DNA of 45,037 nucleotides from Treponema sp. (GTDB lineage: Bacteria > Spirochaetota > Spirochaetia > Treponematales > Treponemataceae). The stretch is taken from the NCBI GenBank assembly GCA_022510865.1, contig JAFLSQ010000018.1:1-45037 (forward strand). Direction: 5' to 3'. Each line of letters begins with the position of its first letter. The first letter of the stretch is position 1. Under the pieces are notes generated by a model. It did no database searches and had not been told where the DNA came from. It saw nothing but the letters and a program-made list of their open reading frames with translations. Positions 7,381-14,979 of this stretch are shown one piece after another. Position numbers and translations under genes: made by a program.

Positions 7381-7701
7381 TCAGGCTTTGCTTTCGTCCT
7401 GATTCTCAGACTTTTCCGATAAAACACGAATCTTCATTACGGGGTTCGTGTTTCTTGTTTTAAAGAAAACGATGATTACCGTGATGGCAAAAACTGCGAG
7501 CGAGAGCGCGAATTTGAATCCTTCCGGGGCTGATGGCTGCCCGTCCGCGTTTTTCATAATCAGTTTCCAGAGCGGGCCGGCCGCAAAATATCCGCCGAAC
7601 GCCGAGGCGACGGGAATCACAAGGCACAGAATTTTTCCGATTTTCTGGCGCGTCGTGGAGCGGAAATTCTGCTCAAAAATCAGGCTGGCTCTCGTCCTCA
7701 T
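7381..7701 (-). CDS. small membrane protein, two predicted TM segments
   Basis: This 106-residue protein is not recognised. It has a basic N-terminus (MRTRASLIFEQNFRSTTRQK), two hydrophobic segments at about residues 22-46 and 62-80, and a charged C-terminal tail (KSENQDESKA) likely in the cytoplasm. Its ATG overlaps the stop of the upstream TPR gene by ATGA, so the two are translationally coupled. The coupling and operon position suggest a partner of the TPR protein, but no function can be given. Coding reality is supported by the overlap and by normal local codon use. Confidence 0.68.
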   Translation of the reverse strand: MRTRASLIFEQNFRSTTRQKIGKILCLVIPVASAFGGYFAAGPLWKLIMKNADGQPSAPEGFKFALSLAVFAITVIIVFFKTRNTNPVMKIRVLSEKSENQDESKA

Positions 7702-8216
7702 TTCTCAATTTCCCTGATTTTTTTGTCGCATTCTGCCTCGCCGCTTTTGTTCTCCAGAATGCTGTATGTGTCCCGCAGGTTGTAGAGCGCGTCCAGATAA
7801 TACGGATTGATTGAGACCGCCTGCTCAAAAAATTCCGCGGCCTCCTCATAATCCTCCGCCTGAAAATTCGCCACGCCCATCAGATTCCAGAGGTGGGAAT
7901 TCAGCGGATTCAGGTCAAGTCCTTCCTCGCAAATGTGCGCGACCTCGTGGAGCTGCCCCTGCATCAGCGCGATTGTGGCGTAAGTCTCCACAACATCATC
8001 GTTCTCCGGCGCGATTTTGTACGCCATGGCAAGCGCGTTTTTTGCATCCCCAAGGTTTCCCGCGTCGCGGTAAGTCACGCCAAGATTATACCACAGAAGA
8101 TAGTTGTTTTTCTGGATGACGATTGCTCGCTTGAAACACGCGATTGCCTCGTTGTAAGAGCCGCCCGCCGCGAGGATGATAGCCTGATTGTTCAGTTTCT
8201 CCGGATTCTCAGTCAT
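7698..8216 (-). CDS. tetratricopeptide repeat protein
   Basis: This 172-residue protein is almost entirely made of about four TPR units. Examples are YNEAIACFKRAIVIQKNNYLLWYNLGVTY, GDAKNALAMAYKIAPEN and YEEAAEFFEQAVSINPYYLDALYNL, with consensus small and aromatic residues at the helix faces. There is no signal peptide, so a cytoplasmic protein-binding role is likely. It lies 24 bp after the polyprenyl synthase gene and overlaps the small membrane protein gene by 4 bp, forming a three-gene operon. No partner can be named. Confidence 0.85.
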   Translation of the reverse strand: MTENPEKLNNQAIILAAGGSYNEAIACFKRAIVIQKNNYLLWYNLGVTYRDAGNLGDAKNALAMAYKIAPENDDVVETYATIALMQGQLHEVAHICEEGLDLNPLNSHLWNLMGVANFQAEDYEEAAEFFEQAVSINPYYLDALYNLRDTYSILENKSGEAECDKKIREIEK

Positions 8217-8240
8217 TCTTGCAAAGCCGTCCTTTTTCGT

Positions 8241-9308
8241 TCAGTCTCTAAGGAAGTCCGGCGGGATCATCGACATAAAAAGCGATTTTATGTCCTCGGA
8301 CTGGAGCGCACCGGCGTTTTTTTCGATTAGCGCGATTCCTTTTTCCGCGGCATTTTTGATTGCCCCGCGCGACTCCAGAATCTCAATGCAGCGTTCCACA
8401 GCAGGCGAGTCGATTCCGTCCTTTGCGGCGCGCTCCATGCACTCCGCGATTTTCTGCCTGTCTCCCGGATTCTCTTTGATGTGCAAGATGACAGGCAGGC
8501 TTTTTTTGCCCTCAACAATGTCATCCCCGCGTTTTTTGCCGATATTCCCGGTTGTCAGGTTGATTACATCATCAATAATCTGAAAGCCCATGCCGATGTT
8601 CGCGGCCGTCTCGCCAAGCTCATCCGCTTCCGGCTCTGAAAGTCCGCCCGCAAGTCCCCCGATTTTTGCCGCCAAAGATGCCAGCGTTCCGGTCTTGTTC
8701 TTGACCATCGCAAGATACTCGTCCTCTGCCGGAAAAACCGACGGATTTCTGTGCCAGTGGATGTCCATCGCCTGGCCAAGATGAAGCCGCCTTAGCTCGC
8801 GGGTGTATGTCCTGTAAAGCAGGAGTTTTCCGTGCTCAGAAATATCGCACTTGTCTATGCAGACCGGAGCCTCAAAATAAAGCCACGAGGCCGCGTTTAT
8901 CGCTGTGTCCGTTCCGTAAGTGATGTGGGCGGCAGGCTCTCCGCGCCGCAAATCCGCGCCGTCCTCAATGTCATCGTGGATGAGGCTCGCGGTGTGCACG
9001 AATTCCACAAGCGGCGCAAGCGAGTACATCTGCTGCTCGCTCAGATATTCCGTGCTTGCCGATTTTTTTTCCCGCGCCTGGTAATAGCACAGCGCCATAA
9101 ATCTAGGACGCCATCTTTTTCCGCCGTGCGCAATCAGATTTTTGTTCGGGGCAATCAGATTATCAAAATGTGATGGAATGACTGACTGCGGCAGCGTGCC
9201 GAAACTATCAGAAATCCATGCGGAATTCGCGCTGGCGGGCAGTGCGTCCTCAAGAGTTTTTTCTATTTTTTCAAGTATGCCTGCAAAACGGCTTTTTGTT
9301 GCGTCCAT
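8241..9308 (-). CDS. trans-isoprenyl diphosphate synthase
   Basis: This 355-residue polyprenyl synthetase adds isopentenyl diphosphate units to an allylic primer, giving carriers or quinone side chains. The N-terminal GGKRWRPRF is the substrate-binding KRxRP motif. The first aspartate-rich motif is LIHDDIEDGADLRRG; the second is QIIDDVINL, which has Asn in place of the usual last Asp (DDxxN). GKKRGDDIVEGKKSLPV follows as in the family. Chain length cannot be told from sequence alone. The ATG at 9308 has a GTG one codon upstream; neither has a Shine-Dalgarno, and the -10 box is 8 nt before the ATG. It heads the operon with the TPR gene and the small membrane protein gene. Confidence 0.9.
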   Translation of the reverse strand: MDATKSRFAGILEKIEKTLEDALPASANSAWISDSFGTLPQSVIPSHFDNLIAPNKNLIAHGGKRWRPRFMALCYYQAREKKSASTEYLSEQQMYSLAPLVEFVHTASLIHDDIEDGADLRRGEPAAHITYGTDTAINAASWLYFEAPVCIDKCDISEHGKLLLYRTYTRELRRLHLGQAMDIHWHRNPSVFPAEDEYLAMVKNKTGTLASLAAKIGGLAGGLSEPEADELGETAANIGMGFQIIDDVINLTTGNIGKKRGDDIVEGKKSLPVILHIKENPGDRQKIAECMERAAKDGIDSPAVERCIEILESRGAIKNAAEKGIALIEKNAGALQSEDIKSLFMSMIPPDFLRD

Positions 9309-9316
9309 CACAGTTA

Positions 9317-9345
9317 AATATAACGAAGATTTTGGAAAATTACAA
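9317..9345 (-). promoter_or_regulatory. promoter of polyprenyl synthase gene, leaderless type
   Basis: TTGTAA (9340-9345) and TATATT (9317-9322) on the minus strand are separated by 17 bp. Only 8 nt lie between the -10 and the ATG at 9308, so the transcript would start at or within a few bases of the start codon. The -35 covers the stop codon of the upstream methyltransferase gene. Confidence 0.7.
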
Positions 9346-10548
9346 ATTCATCCAGATTTCAGGCGAAATTCCAAGTGCACGGGAAAGAGCCGGTTCTGAG
9401 AAATCAGCGGGACAATCAGAATCACCGCGATTTTTCTGATGAGCGTCCCGCACCGCGCGAATCAGGATGTTTTTTGGCGTGTGCTCAATGTCGATGAATT
9501 CCAGCATCTGGACGCGGTAGCCGTGCTGCTCCAGAAATTTTCCGCGCAGCGCATCGGTCACAAGCGACGAGAATTTCTCGCGGATTATCCCCCATTTTAA
9601 AAGCGGCTCAAATTCCGGCGACTGCCCGGCGATTTTCCTGCGCTTCTCCGCGTCAAGCTGGCCGTTCACCTGATGCTGGCAGCACGGCACGCTCAGAATG
9701 GCTTTTGCCCCGTGCGCAACCGCGTATCTGAGCGCGAAGTCGGTGGCGGTGTCGCAGGCGTGCAGGGTAATCACAATATCGGGATTTTTGCCGCCGGAAT
9801 ATCCGGAAATGTCCCCGGCCTTAAAAATCAGATTATCAAGGCTGAGTTTCTGCGCAATCTGGTTGCAGTAGGCAATCACGTCCTGTTTGAGGTCAAGCCC
9901 CTCAATCTCGCATGGGATTTTTTTCACCTCGGTCAGAAAATAGTGGACCGCAAAAGTGAGGTATGATTTTCCGCAGCCAAAATCCGCGATTCTGATTGCC
10001 GTGCGATTTTCCTGCCGGATTTGGGCGCAGACATCATCCAGAACATCGTCAATGAATTCAAGGAAACGGTTGATTTGCCGGAATTTATCTTGCCGCGATG
10101 CGATTACCTTGCCGTCGCTGGTCATAATCCCAAGGAGAATCAGAAAAGGCACGGGTTTTCCCTCTGGAATGAGGTGGTTTTTCTTGCGCGAAAGTGATTG
10201 CCCTATGGTCTGCGCGGCGGCATCTTTGGCGGGCGGCACAGTTTTTATGGCGGTGTTTTTTACAAGCGTGGTCAGCCGCCCTTTTCTGCTTGCCATAATC
10301 GTGATTTCCTGATTTTCTGTGCGCTTGACGCAGTTCTTGAAAGTCTTTCCGATGTTCTCGTCCAGAAACGCGAGGGCATCGTCCTCATTCAGGTGCTGAT
10401 GGAAGACCTGGGTCTGCGTGAACTGCTCCATGAAAAAAGAATATCCGTTTGACGATGATTTTGCCGTGAGTTTTATTTTAATCAGCGGTCTGCCGAATTT
10501 TTGCGCGGCGAGCGCAGTTGGCTTTGAGAGCGTGGCCGAAAGTAACAT
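9340..10548 (-). CDS. SAM-dependent methyltransferase (Methyltransf_32-like)
   Basis: This 402-residue protein has an N-terminal region of about 160 residues (FMEQFTQTQVFHQHLNEDDALAFL style) and a Rossmann methyltransferase domain. Motif I is IRIADFGCGKSYLTFAV, followed by EIEGLDLK. DIVITLHACDTATDFAL and LSVPCCQHQVN resemble the rRNA/tRNA methyltransferase-like family with paired Cys near the active site. The substrate is probably RNA, by family analogy, but this is uncertain. It is transcribed divergently from parA with only 47 bp between start codons. The ATG at 10548 lacks a Shine-Dalgarno; the N-terminus still reads as family sequence, so the start is kept. Confidence 0.8.
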   Translation of the reverse strand: MLLSATLSKPTALAAQKFGRPLIKIKLTAKSSSNGYSFFMEQFTQTQVFHQHLNEDDALAFLDENIGKTFKNCVKRTENQEITIMASRKGRLTTLVKNTAIKTVPPAKDAAAQTIGQSLSRKKNHLIPEGKPVPFLILLGIMTSDGKVIASRQDKFRQINRFLEFIDDVLDDVCAQIRQENRTAIRIADFGCGKSYLTFAVHYFLTEVKKIPCEIEGLDLKQDVIAYCNQIAQKLSLDNLIFKAGDISGYSGGKNPDIVITLHACDTATDFALRYAVAHGAKAILSVPCCQHQVNGQLDAEKRRKIAGQSPEFEPLLKWGIIREKFSSLVTDALRGKFLEQHGYRVQMLEFIDIEHTPKNILIRAVRDAHQKNRGDSDCPADFSEPALSRALGISPEIWMNL

Positions 10549-10582
10549 AATTGAAACGGTATACTATTTTGGAAAAAAATGC

Positions 10583-10588
10583 TAGAAT
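10583..10588 (+). promoter_or_regulatory. parA promoter, extended -10, leaderless type
   Basis: TAGAAT with an extended TGC lies 7 nt before the parA ATG. No clear -35 is found at 16-18 bp, as is usual for extended -10 promoters. The spacing predicts transcription starting at the ATG. Confidence 0.6.
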
Positions 10589-10595
10589 TAAAGTT

Positions 10596-11351
10596 ATGGC
10601 GAAATGTATTGTTTTTGTTAATCAGAAAGGCGGTGTCGGGAAAACAACTTCCGCTATAAATATCGGCGCATACATCGCGCTCGCAGGAAAAAAAGTTCTT
10701 CTTGTTGATTTTGACTCGCAGGGAAATATGTCCAGCGGAGTTGGCGTTCCGAAAGGCAAGCCGACAATTTACGAGCTTCTTGCCGGGAAAGTCGAGGCAG
10801 AGCAATCCGTTAAAAAAACAGTTGTGAAAAATCTTGATGCAATCAGCTCGTCCATAGATTTGTCGGCCGTCTCGGTTGAGCTTGCCGACCAGGCAGACAG
10901 GGAATTTTACTTGCGTGACGCGCTTGAGCCGCTCCAATCCAAATATGATTATATTCTGATTGACTGCCCTCCTTCTTTGGGCGTGCTCACCTTGAACGGC
11001 CTTGCTGTAGCCGACTCGGTGATTGTTCCCATGCAGTGCGAGTATTTTGCGCTTGAGGGAATCACGCTTCTGCTCCAGACCGTGCAGAAAGTGCAGAAAA
11101 GCATAAATCCCAAGCTTAAAATCGACGGGATTTTCTTCACGATGTATGATTCAAGAACCCGTCTTGCGCAGGATGTTGTGAAGCAGGTGAAATCTTATTT
11201 CAACGACATGGTTTTTAACACGATTATCCCGCGGAACGTGCGGCTTTCTGAGGCACCATCGCACGGGCTTCCTATCTGCAATTATGACCCTTCCTGCGTG
11301 GGTGCGCGAAGTTATGAGAAACTTGCAGAAGAGGTGATTCGCCGTGGCTAA
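10596..11351 (+). CDS. parA: chromosome partitioning ATPase ParA/Soj
   Basis: This 251-residue ATPase drives origin segregation with ParB. The deviant Walker A KGGVGKTT (residues 11-18), switch motif DFDSQGN and Walker B-like YILIDCPPSLGVLT are present. It lacks the long N-terminal HTH extension of plasmid type Ia ParA, so it is the short chromosomal Soj type. The start is the ATG before AKCIVFVNQ, with no Shine-Dalgarno. parB starts 8 bp before its stop. Chromosomal parAB usually lies near the replication origin, which may be true here, though no dnaA, gidB or dnaN is in the window. Confidence 0.95.
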   Translation: MAKCIVFVNQKGGVGKTTSAINIGAYIALAGKKVLLVDFDSQGNMSSGVGVPKGKPTIYELLAGKVEAEQSVKKTVVKNLDAISSSIDLSAVSVELADQADREFYLRDALEPLQSKYDYILIDCPPSLGVLTLNGLAVADSVIVPMQCEYFALEGITLLLQTVQKVQKSINPKLKIDGIFFTMYDSRTRLAQDVVKQVKSYFNDMVFNTIIPRNVRLSEAPSHGLPICNYDPSCVGARSYEKLAEEVIRRG

Positions 11352-12303
11352 AAAAAATGCGTTGGGAAGAGGACTGCCTGCCCTCATATCAGAGAATTCT
11401 AATTCTGCCTTTGAGACTGGCGATGAGACTGCGGCCACTTCTGCTCAGTTTTCCGCGCCAAAATTGAATCTTCCTGATGCTGTGACTGCCCGCGAGGACG
11501 GAAGCCTCTGGATTGACCCGAATCTGCTCAAACCCAATCCCAAGCAGCCGCGCGTTGAATTCAATCAGAGGCAGCTGGAGGAGCTTTGCGAGTCCATAAA
11601 AACGAACGGCATTTTGCAGCCCATTATCATTGAGCAGGCAGAGAACGGCGATTTTTACATCATTGCCGGCGAGCGTCGCACCCGGGCGGCAAAAATGGCG
11701 GGGCTTGAAAAAGTTCCGGTTCAGCTGCGCAAATTTGACGAGCAGAAAAAACTTGAGATGGCGCTCGTTGAGAACATCCAGCGTGCGGATTTGAATCCCA
11801 TAGAAGAGGCGATGGCTTACTATAATCTGATTCAGATGGGCGACTTGAACCAGGAGGAAGTTGCGCGGCGGGTCGGCAAGGCGCGGACCACGGTTGCGAA
11901 TGCAATCCGCCTGCTTAAACTCCCGGATGATATTCAGCGTTCTCTTGTGAGCGGCCAGATTTCTTCCGGGCACGCGCGCGCGCTTCTGATGGTCAAAAAT
12001 GACGCGGATATGCGCGTTATGTTCGGAAAAATTGTCGGGAGCGGGCTTTCTGTGCGCGAGGCAGAGGCCCTTGCGGAGCAGTACAACAACGGCGGCCGTG
12101 CGTCCGCAAAAAAAACTGATGATAAGAAAAAGAGCCGCAAAGATGCCGATGTCCTGAATTTTGAGCAGGAGCTTCGGAACATTTTTGGCACACGCGACGT
12201 GAACCTCAAAGGTGACATAAACAAAGGCTCAATTGTGATTGGTTTTGGCACAAGGAAGGACTTCGACAGGATTTACGAAGTCCTTCTGTCAAAAAAATCC
12301 TGA
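11344..12303 (+). CDS. parB: chromosome partitioning protein ParB/Spo0J
   Basis: This 319-residue CTP-dependent DNA clamp binds parS. The basic N-terminal KNALGRGLPALI segment is the ParA-stimulating motif. After a variable linker, the ParB/Srx core begins near residue 55 (SLWIDPNLLKPNPKQPR) with the CTP-binding GERRTRAA (109-116). The HTH follows (NQEEVARRVGKARTTVANAI), then a Lys-rich linker and C-terminal dimer domain. The start is GTG at 11344, with GAGGTGA 7 nt before it, overlapping the parA stop. No confident parS site is seen in the window. Confidence 0.95.
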   Translation: MAKKNALGRGLPALISENSNSAFETGDETAATSAQFSAPKLNLPDAVTAREDGSLWIDPNLLKPNPKQPRVEFNQRQLEELCESIKTNGILQPIIIEQAENGDFYIIAGERRTRAAKMAGLEKVPVQLRKFDEQKKLEMALVENIQRADLNPIEEAMAYYNLIQMGDLNQEEVARRVGKARTTVANAIRLLKLPDDIQRSLVSGQISSGHARALLMVKNDADMRVMFGKIVGSGLSVREAEALAEQYNNGGRASAKKTDDKKKSRKDADVLNFEQELRNIFGTRDVNLKGDINKGSIVIGFGTRKDFDRIYEVLLSKKS

Positions 12304-12335
12304 GCCGCAAGTCCGGAGCTTAAATCAGGCTCAGG
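12291..12335 (-). terminator. terminator of the M18 peptidase gene
   Basis: CCTGAGCC (12299-12306) and GGCTCAGG (12328-12335) form an 8-bp stem. Read on the minus strand the stem is followed by ATTTTTTT (12291-12298). The loop is long at 21 nt. The hairpin overlaps the parB stop, so it ends the convergent peptidase transcript. Confidence 0.55.
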
Positions 12336-13675
12336 AACGCGCGGTTGCACTCATAAATCTGACTGATATCTTCCTTGCTCGTGATTTCCCACGGCGCGTG
12401 CATACTCAGAACGGCAACTCCCGCGTCAAGGACGTTCATCCCGTAACGCGCGGCATGATAAGCGATTGTTCCGCCGCCTCCCTGATCCACTTTTCCAAGC
12501 TCCGCCATCTGATAAGTCACGTTCGCTTTGTACATGGCGTCCCGCACCTTGGCAACAAATTCCGGGTTCGCATCGCTCGCCCCTGATTTTCCGCGGCTGC
12601 CCGTATATTTCTGGAACGTCACGCCCCCGCCGAGCACAGAAGCGTTGTCTTTATCATAAAGTCCGGCGTTCATCGGGTCAAAGGCGGCGTTCACATCGGC
12701 AGAGAGCATATTGCTGTTCGCAAGGCAGCGGCGCAGCGCAAGCTCGCTGTATGTGCCGGCCGTGCGCGCAAGAATTTCGGCAACCATGTTCTCAAACAGA
12801 TTCGATGCCATTCCTGTCGCGCCGACGCTCCCGATTTCCTCTTTGTCAACGCACAGGCAGCAGGTCGTCCGTTTGCCGGCAGACGTAGCCAGCATTGCGG
12901 CGACTGACGTGAAGGCGCAGGAGCGGTCATCCTGTCCGTAGCCAAGAATCATCGAGCGGTCAAGCCCCATGTCCCGCGATTTTCCGGCGGGAACAATCTC
13001 CAGCTCGGCGGACTCAAAATCATCCTCCTCAATATCATACATCTCCTTGAAAAGCGCGAGGATGATTTTCCTGCTTTTTTCTTTTGCGGCCTTTTTCTCT
13101 CCCGCTGATTTTGGCGCGTCCTTTTTTGCGGGCGGAATCGAGCCAAGAATCACGTCCAAATCCTCACCTTTGATAAAATCGCTGGCCTTGTCCTTCATCT
13201 GATCCTGCGCAAGATGCGGCAGAATATCAGAGATGCAGAAAACAGGCTCGTCGGCGTTCTCGCCAATCACGACGTTCACTTTTGAGCCGTCTTTCCTGCA
13301 CACAACCCCATGGATTGCAAGCGGGATTGTCGTCCACTGATATTTTTTGATTCCGCCGTAATAGTGCGTGTTCAGGTAAGTTATGTTCTCTTTCTCGTAA
13401 AGCGGATTCTGCTTAGCGTCCAGGCGCGGCGAGTCGATGTGCGCGCCAAGGATGTTCATCCCGTTCTCAAGTGCCTCCGTGCCAATCTCAAAAAGTGCGA
13501 TTGCTTTGTCCATTTTTGTGATTAGAACTTTGTCTCCCGGCTTGAGCGTCTTACATTTCGCAATATCCTTGTAACCGGCTTTGCGGGCCATCCCAAGAAT
13601 CTGCTGGACGCACTCGCGCTCAGTTTTTCCGTTGTTCAGAAAATTTTTGTAGTCAACAATCAGCTGCTCGTTCAT
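12320..13675 (-). CDS. M18 family aspartyl aminopeptidase
   Basis: This 451-residue metallopeptidase removes N-terminal acidic or other residues from peptides in the cytoplasm as a dodecamer. The zinc ligands are visible in GAHIDSPRLD (His and Asp), DKEEIGSVGATG (catalytic and metal Glu), NAAFDPMNA (Asp) and VLSMHAPWEITS (His). A Lys-rich insert of about 35 residues (KKDAPKSAGEKKAAKEKSRK) sits before the second half, as in other M18 proteins. The start at 13675 is set by AAGGGG 5 nt upstream. The lacI-type gene is 14 bp upstream on the same strand and may be cotranscribed. Confidence 0.9.
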   Translation of the reverse strand: MNEQLIVDYKNFLNNGKTERECVQQILGMARKAGYKDIAKCKTLKPGDKVLITKMDKAIALFEIGTEALENGMNILGAHIDSPRLDAKQNPLYEKENITYLNTHYYGGIKKYQWTTIPLAIHGVVCRKDGSKVNVVIGENADEPVFCISDILPHLAQDQMKDKASDFIKGEDLDVILGSIPPAKKDAPKSAGEKKAAKEKSRKIILALFKEMYDIEEDDFESAELEIVPAGKSRDMGLDRSMILGYGQDDRSCAFTSVAAMLATSAGKRTTCCLCVDKEEIGSVGATGMASNLFENMVAEILARTAGTYSELALRRCLANSNMLSADVNAAFDPMNAGLYDKDNASVLGGGVTFQKYTGSRGKSGASDANPEFVAKVRDAMYKANVTYQMAELGKVDQGGGGTIAYHAARYGMNVLDAGVAVLSMHAPWEITSKEDISQIYECNRAFLSLI

Positions 13676-13689
13676 AAAAACCCCTTCAT

Positions 13690-14724
13690 TTATTTTTTTA
13701 TAACCGATTGCCTGGCAATCAGTCTGCAAGGCAGCCGGATTTTCTCGTCTGCCCCGCTCCCAGATTCAATTAAATTGAGCATCGTCCTTGCCGATGCCTC
13801 GCCTATTGCCGTGAGCGGAATTTCCATTGTTGTCAGCGGCGGATTCAGGCACGCGGAAATATCACGGTTGTCAAATCCTGCCACAGAAATATCCCTGCCC
13901 GGAACTTTCCCGATTTCTGCCAGATATTTGTACGCGCCCGCCGCCATAATATCATTGAGACAGAAAATTGCGGGAAGATGCGCATCCTCAGAAAGGAGCT
14001 TCCGGCATCCGTCGTAACCGGACTGCATACTCCAGTCGCCGGCGGCAATCAGCCTGCTGTCCAGTTGCAGCGCGTGGGCCTGCATTGCTTTTTTGCAGCC
14101 GTCAAGACGTTTCTGCGTGTGGATGTTGTCGTCCATGCCGGTTATCACGCCTATACGGTTGCTGCCCGCGCTGATGAGGTGCTCGGTCATCTCGAACGCC
14201 GCGCTCTCATCATCAAAAACGATGAAAGGAGTGCCCGCCCTGCTTGTGAAGGCATAGGCAACGACGACGGGCAGGCTCAAATCATCAGGAATCTCGCTGA
14301 TGTTCCTTGCGTGCCCGGAGACATAAATTATCCCGTCAGTTTTGATTGACGTGAATTCGTCCGCCGCGGATTTTATGGCCTTTTTGTAATCCTCGCTGGT
14401 TTTGTTACCGCGCTCCCATTTTGTGTAAAAACGCAGGTTCGCAAGGATTGTCCTGTAGCCGTTTTCCTCCAGAACTTCCATTATTCCGTTGATGATTTTT
14501 GGCGTGCTGAATTCCGAGATGTCATCCGCAATCACCCCGATTGTCCGCGTGGAGGCCGCGCGCAGTCCTCTTGCCATGTAGTTCGGCGTGTAGCCGGTCT
14601 CCTCAATGATTGAGAGCACGCGCGCGCGCGTCCGCTCCGAGACATTGCTCTTTCCGTTCAGAATGTTCGAGACAGTCGCGATTGATACACCGCTTTTTTC
14701 TGCCAGTTCTTTTAGCGTAACCAT
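13690..14724 (-). CDS. LacI family transcriptional regulator
   Basis: This 344-residue regulator has the LacI HTH and hinge at the N-terminus (TLKELAEKSGVSIATVSNIL, NGKSNVSERTRARV) followed by a periplasmic-binding-protein-like effector domain from about residue 58 (TIGVIADDISEFSTPKIING) to the end (VAGFDNRDISACLNPPLTTM). A sugar is the expected effector but cannot be named. The ATG at 14724 has no Shine-Dalgarno and lies 7 nt after the -10 box; a TTG 30 nt upstream is inside the promoter. The only nearby gene on the strand is the M18 peptidase, which is not a typical target, so it probably controls genes elsewhere as well as itself. Confidence 0.92.
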   Translation of the reverse strand: MVTLKELAEKSGVSIATVSNILNGKSNVSERTRARVLSIIEETGYTPNYMARGLRAASTRTIGVIADDISEFSTPKIINGIMEVLEENGYRTILANLRFYTKWERGNKTSEDYKKAIKSAADEFTSIKTDGIIYVSGHARNISEIPDDLSLPVVVAYAFTSRAGTPFIVFDDESAAFEMTEHLISAGSNRIGVITGMDDNIHTQKRLDGCKKAMQAHALQLDSRLIAAGDWSMQSGYDGCRKLLSEDAHLPAIFCLNDIMAAGAYKYLAEIGKVPGRDISVAGFDNRDISACLNPPLTTMEIPLTAIGEASARTMLNLIESGSGADEKIRLPCRLIARQSVIKK

Positions 14725-14731
14725 TTTTAGA

Positions 14732-14761
14732 AGTATATCCTTAAAAGTAGACAACTGTCAA
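14732..14761 (-). promoter_or_regulatory. lacI-type gene promoter, leaderless type
   Basis: TTGACA (14756-14761) and TATACT (14732-14737) on the minus strand are 18 bp apart. The ATG is 7 nt after the -10. The palindrome GACAACTGTC (14750-14759) overlaps the -35 and could be the autoregulatory operator. Confidence 0.75.
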
Positions 14762-14896
14762 AATGTACTGTAAAATGGCGGTGTAAAATTCTGCGGATGC
14801 GCGGCCAGATGATTTTCGGGCGGATTTCAATGCCTGGAATTTTTGCCCAGAAATCTGCGCATAAATCTGATTTTCCTGCCTGAATCCGGCGTTGGT

Positions 14897-14958
14897 TTAA
14901 AAATCAAGTCGGAAAATCGGATTTTTAAGCGTGCTCCGCGGATTTGCCCGGCCGGGCA
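14897..14958. promoter_or_regulatory. inverted repeats upstream of the ECF transporter gene
   Basis: TTAAAAATC (14897-14905) and GATTTTTAA (14920-14928) are a perfect 9-bp inverted repeat. The perfect 14-bp palindrome TGCCCGGCCGGGCA (14945-14958) lies 22 bp before the first possible start codon. They may be an operator or leader structure. No known riboswitch fold is recognised and the promoter is unclear. Confidence 0.4.
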
Positions 14959-14979
14959 GAGAAATCGTCATAAAATCGC

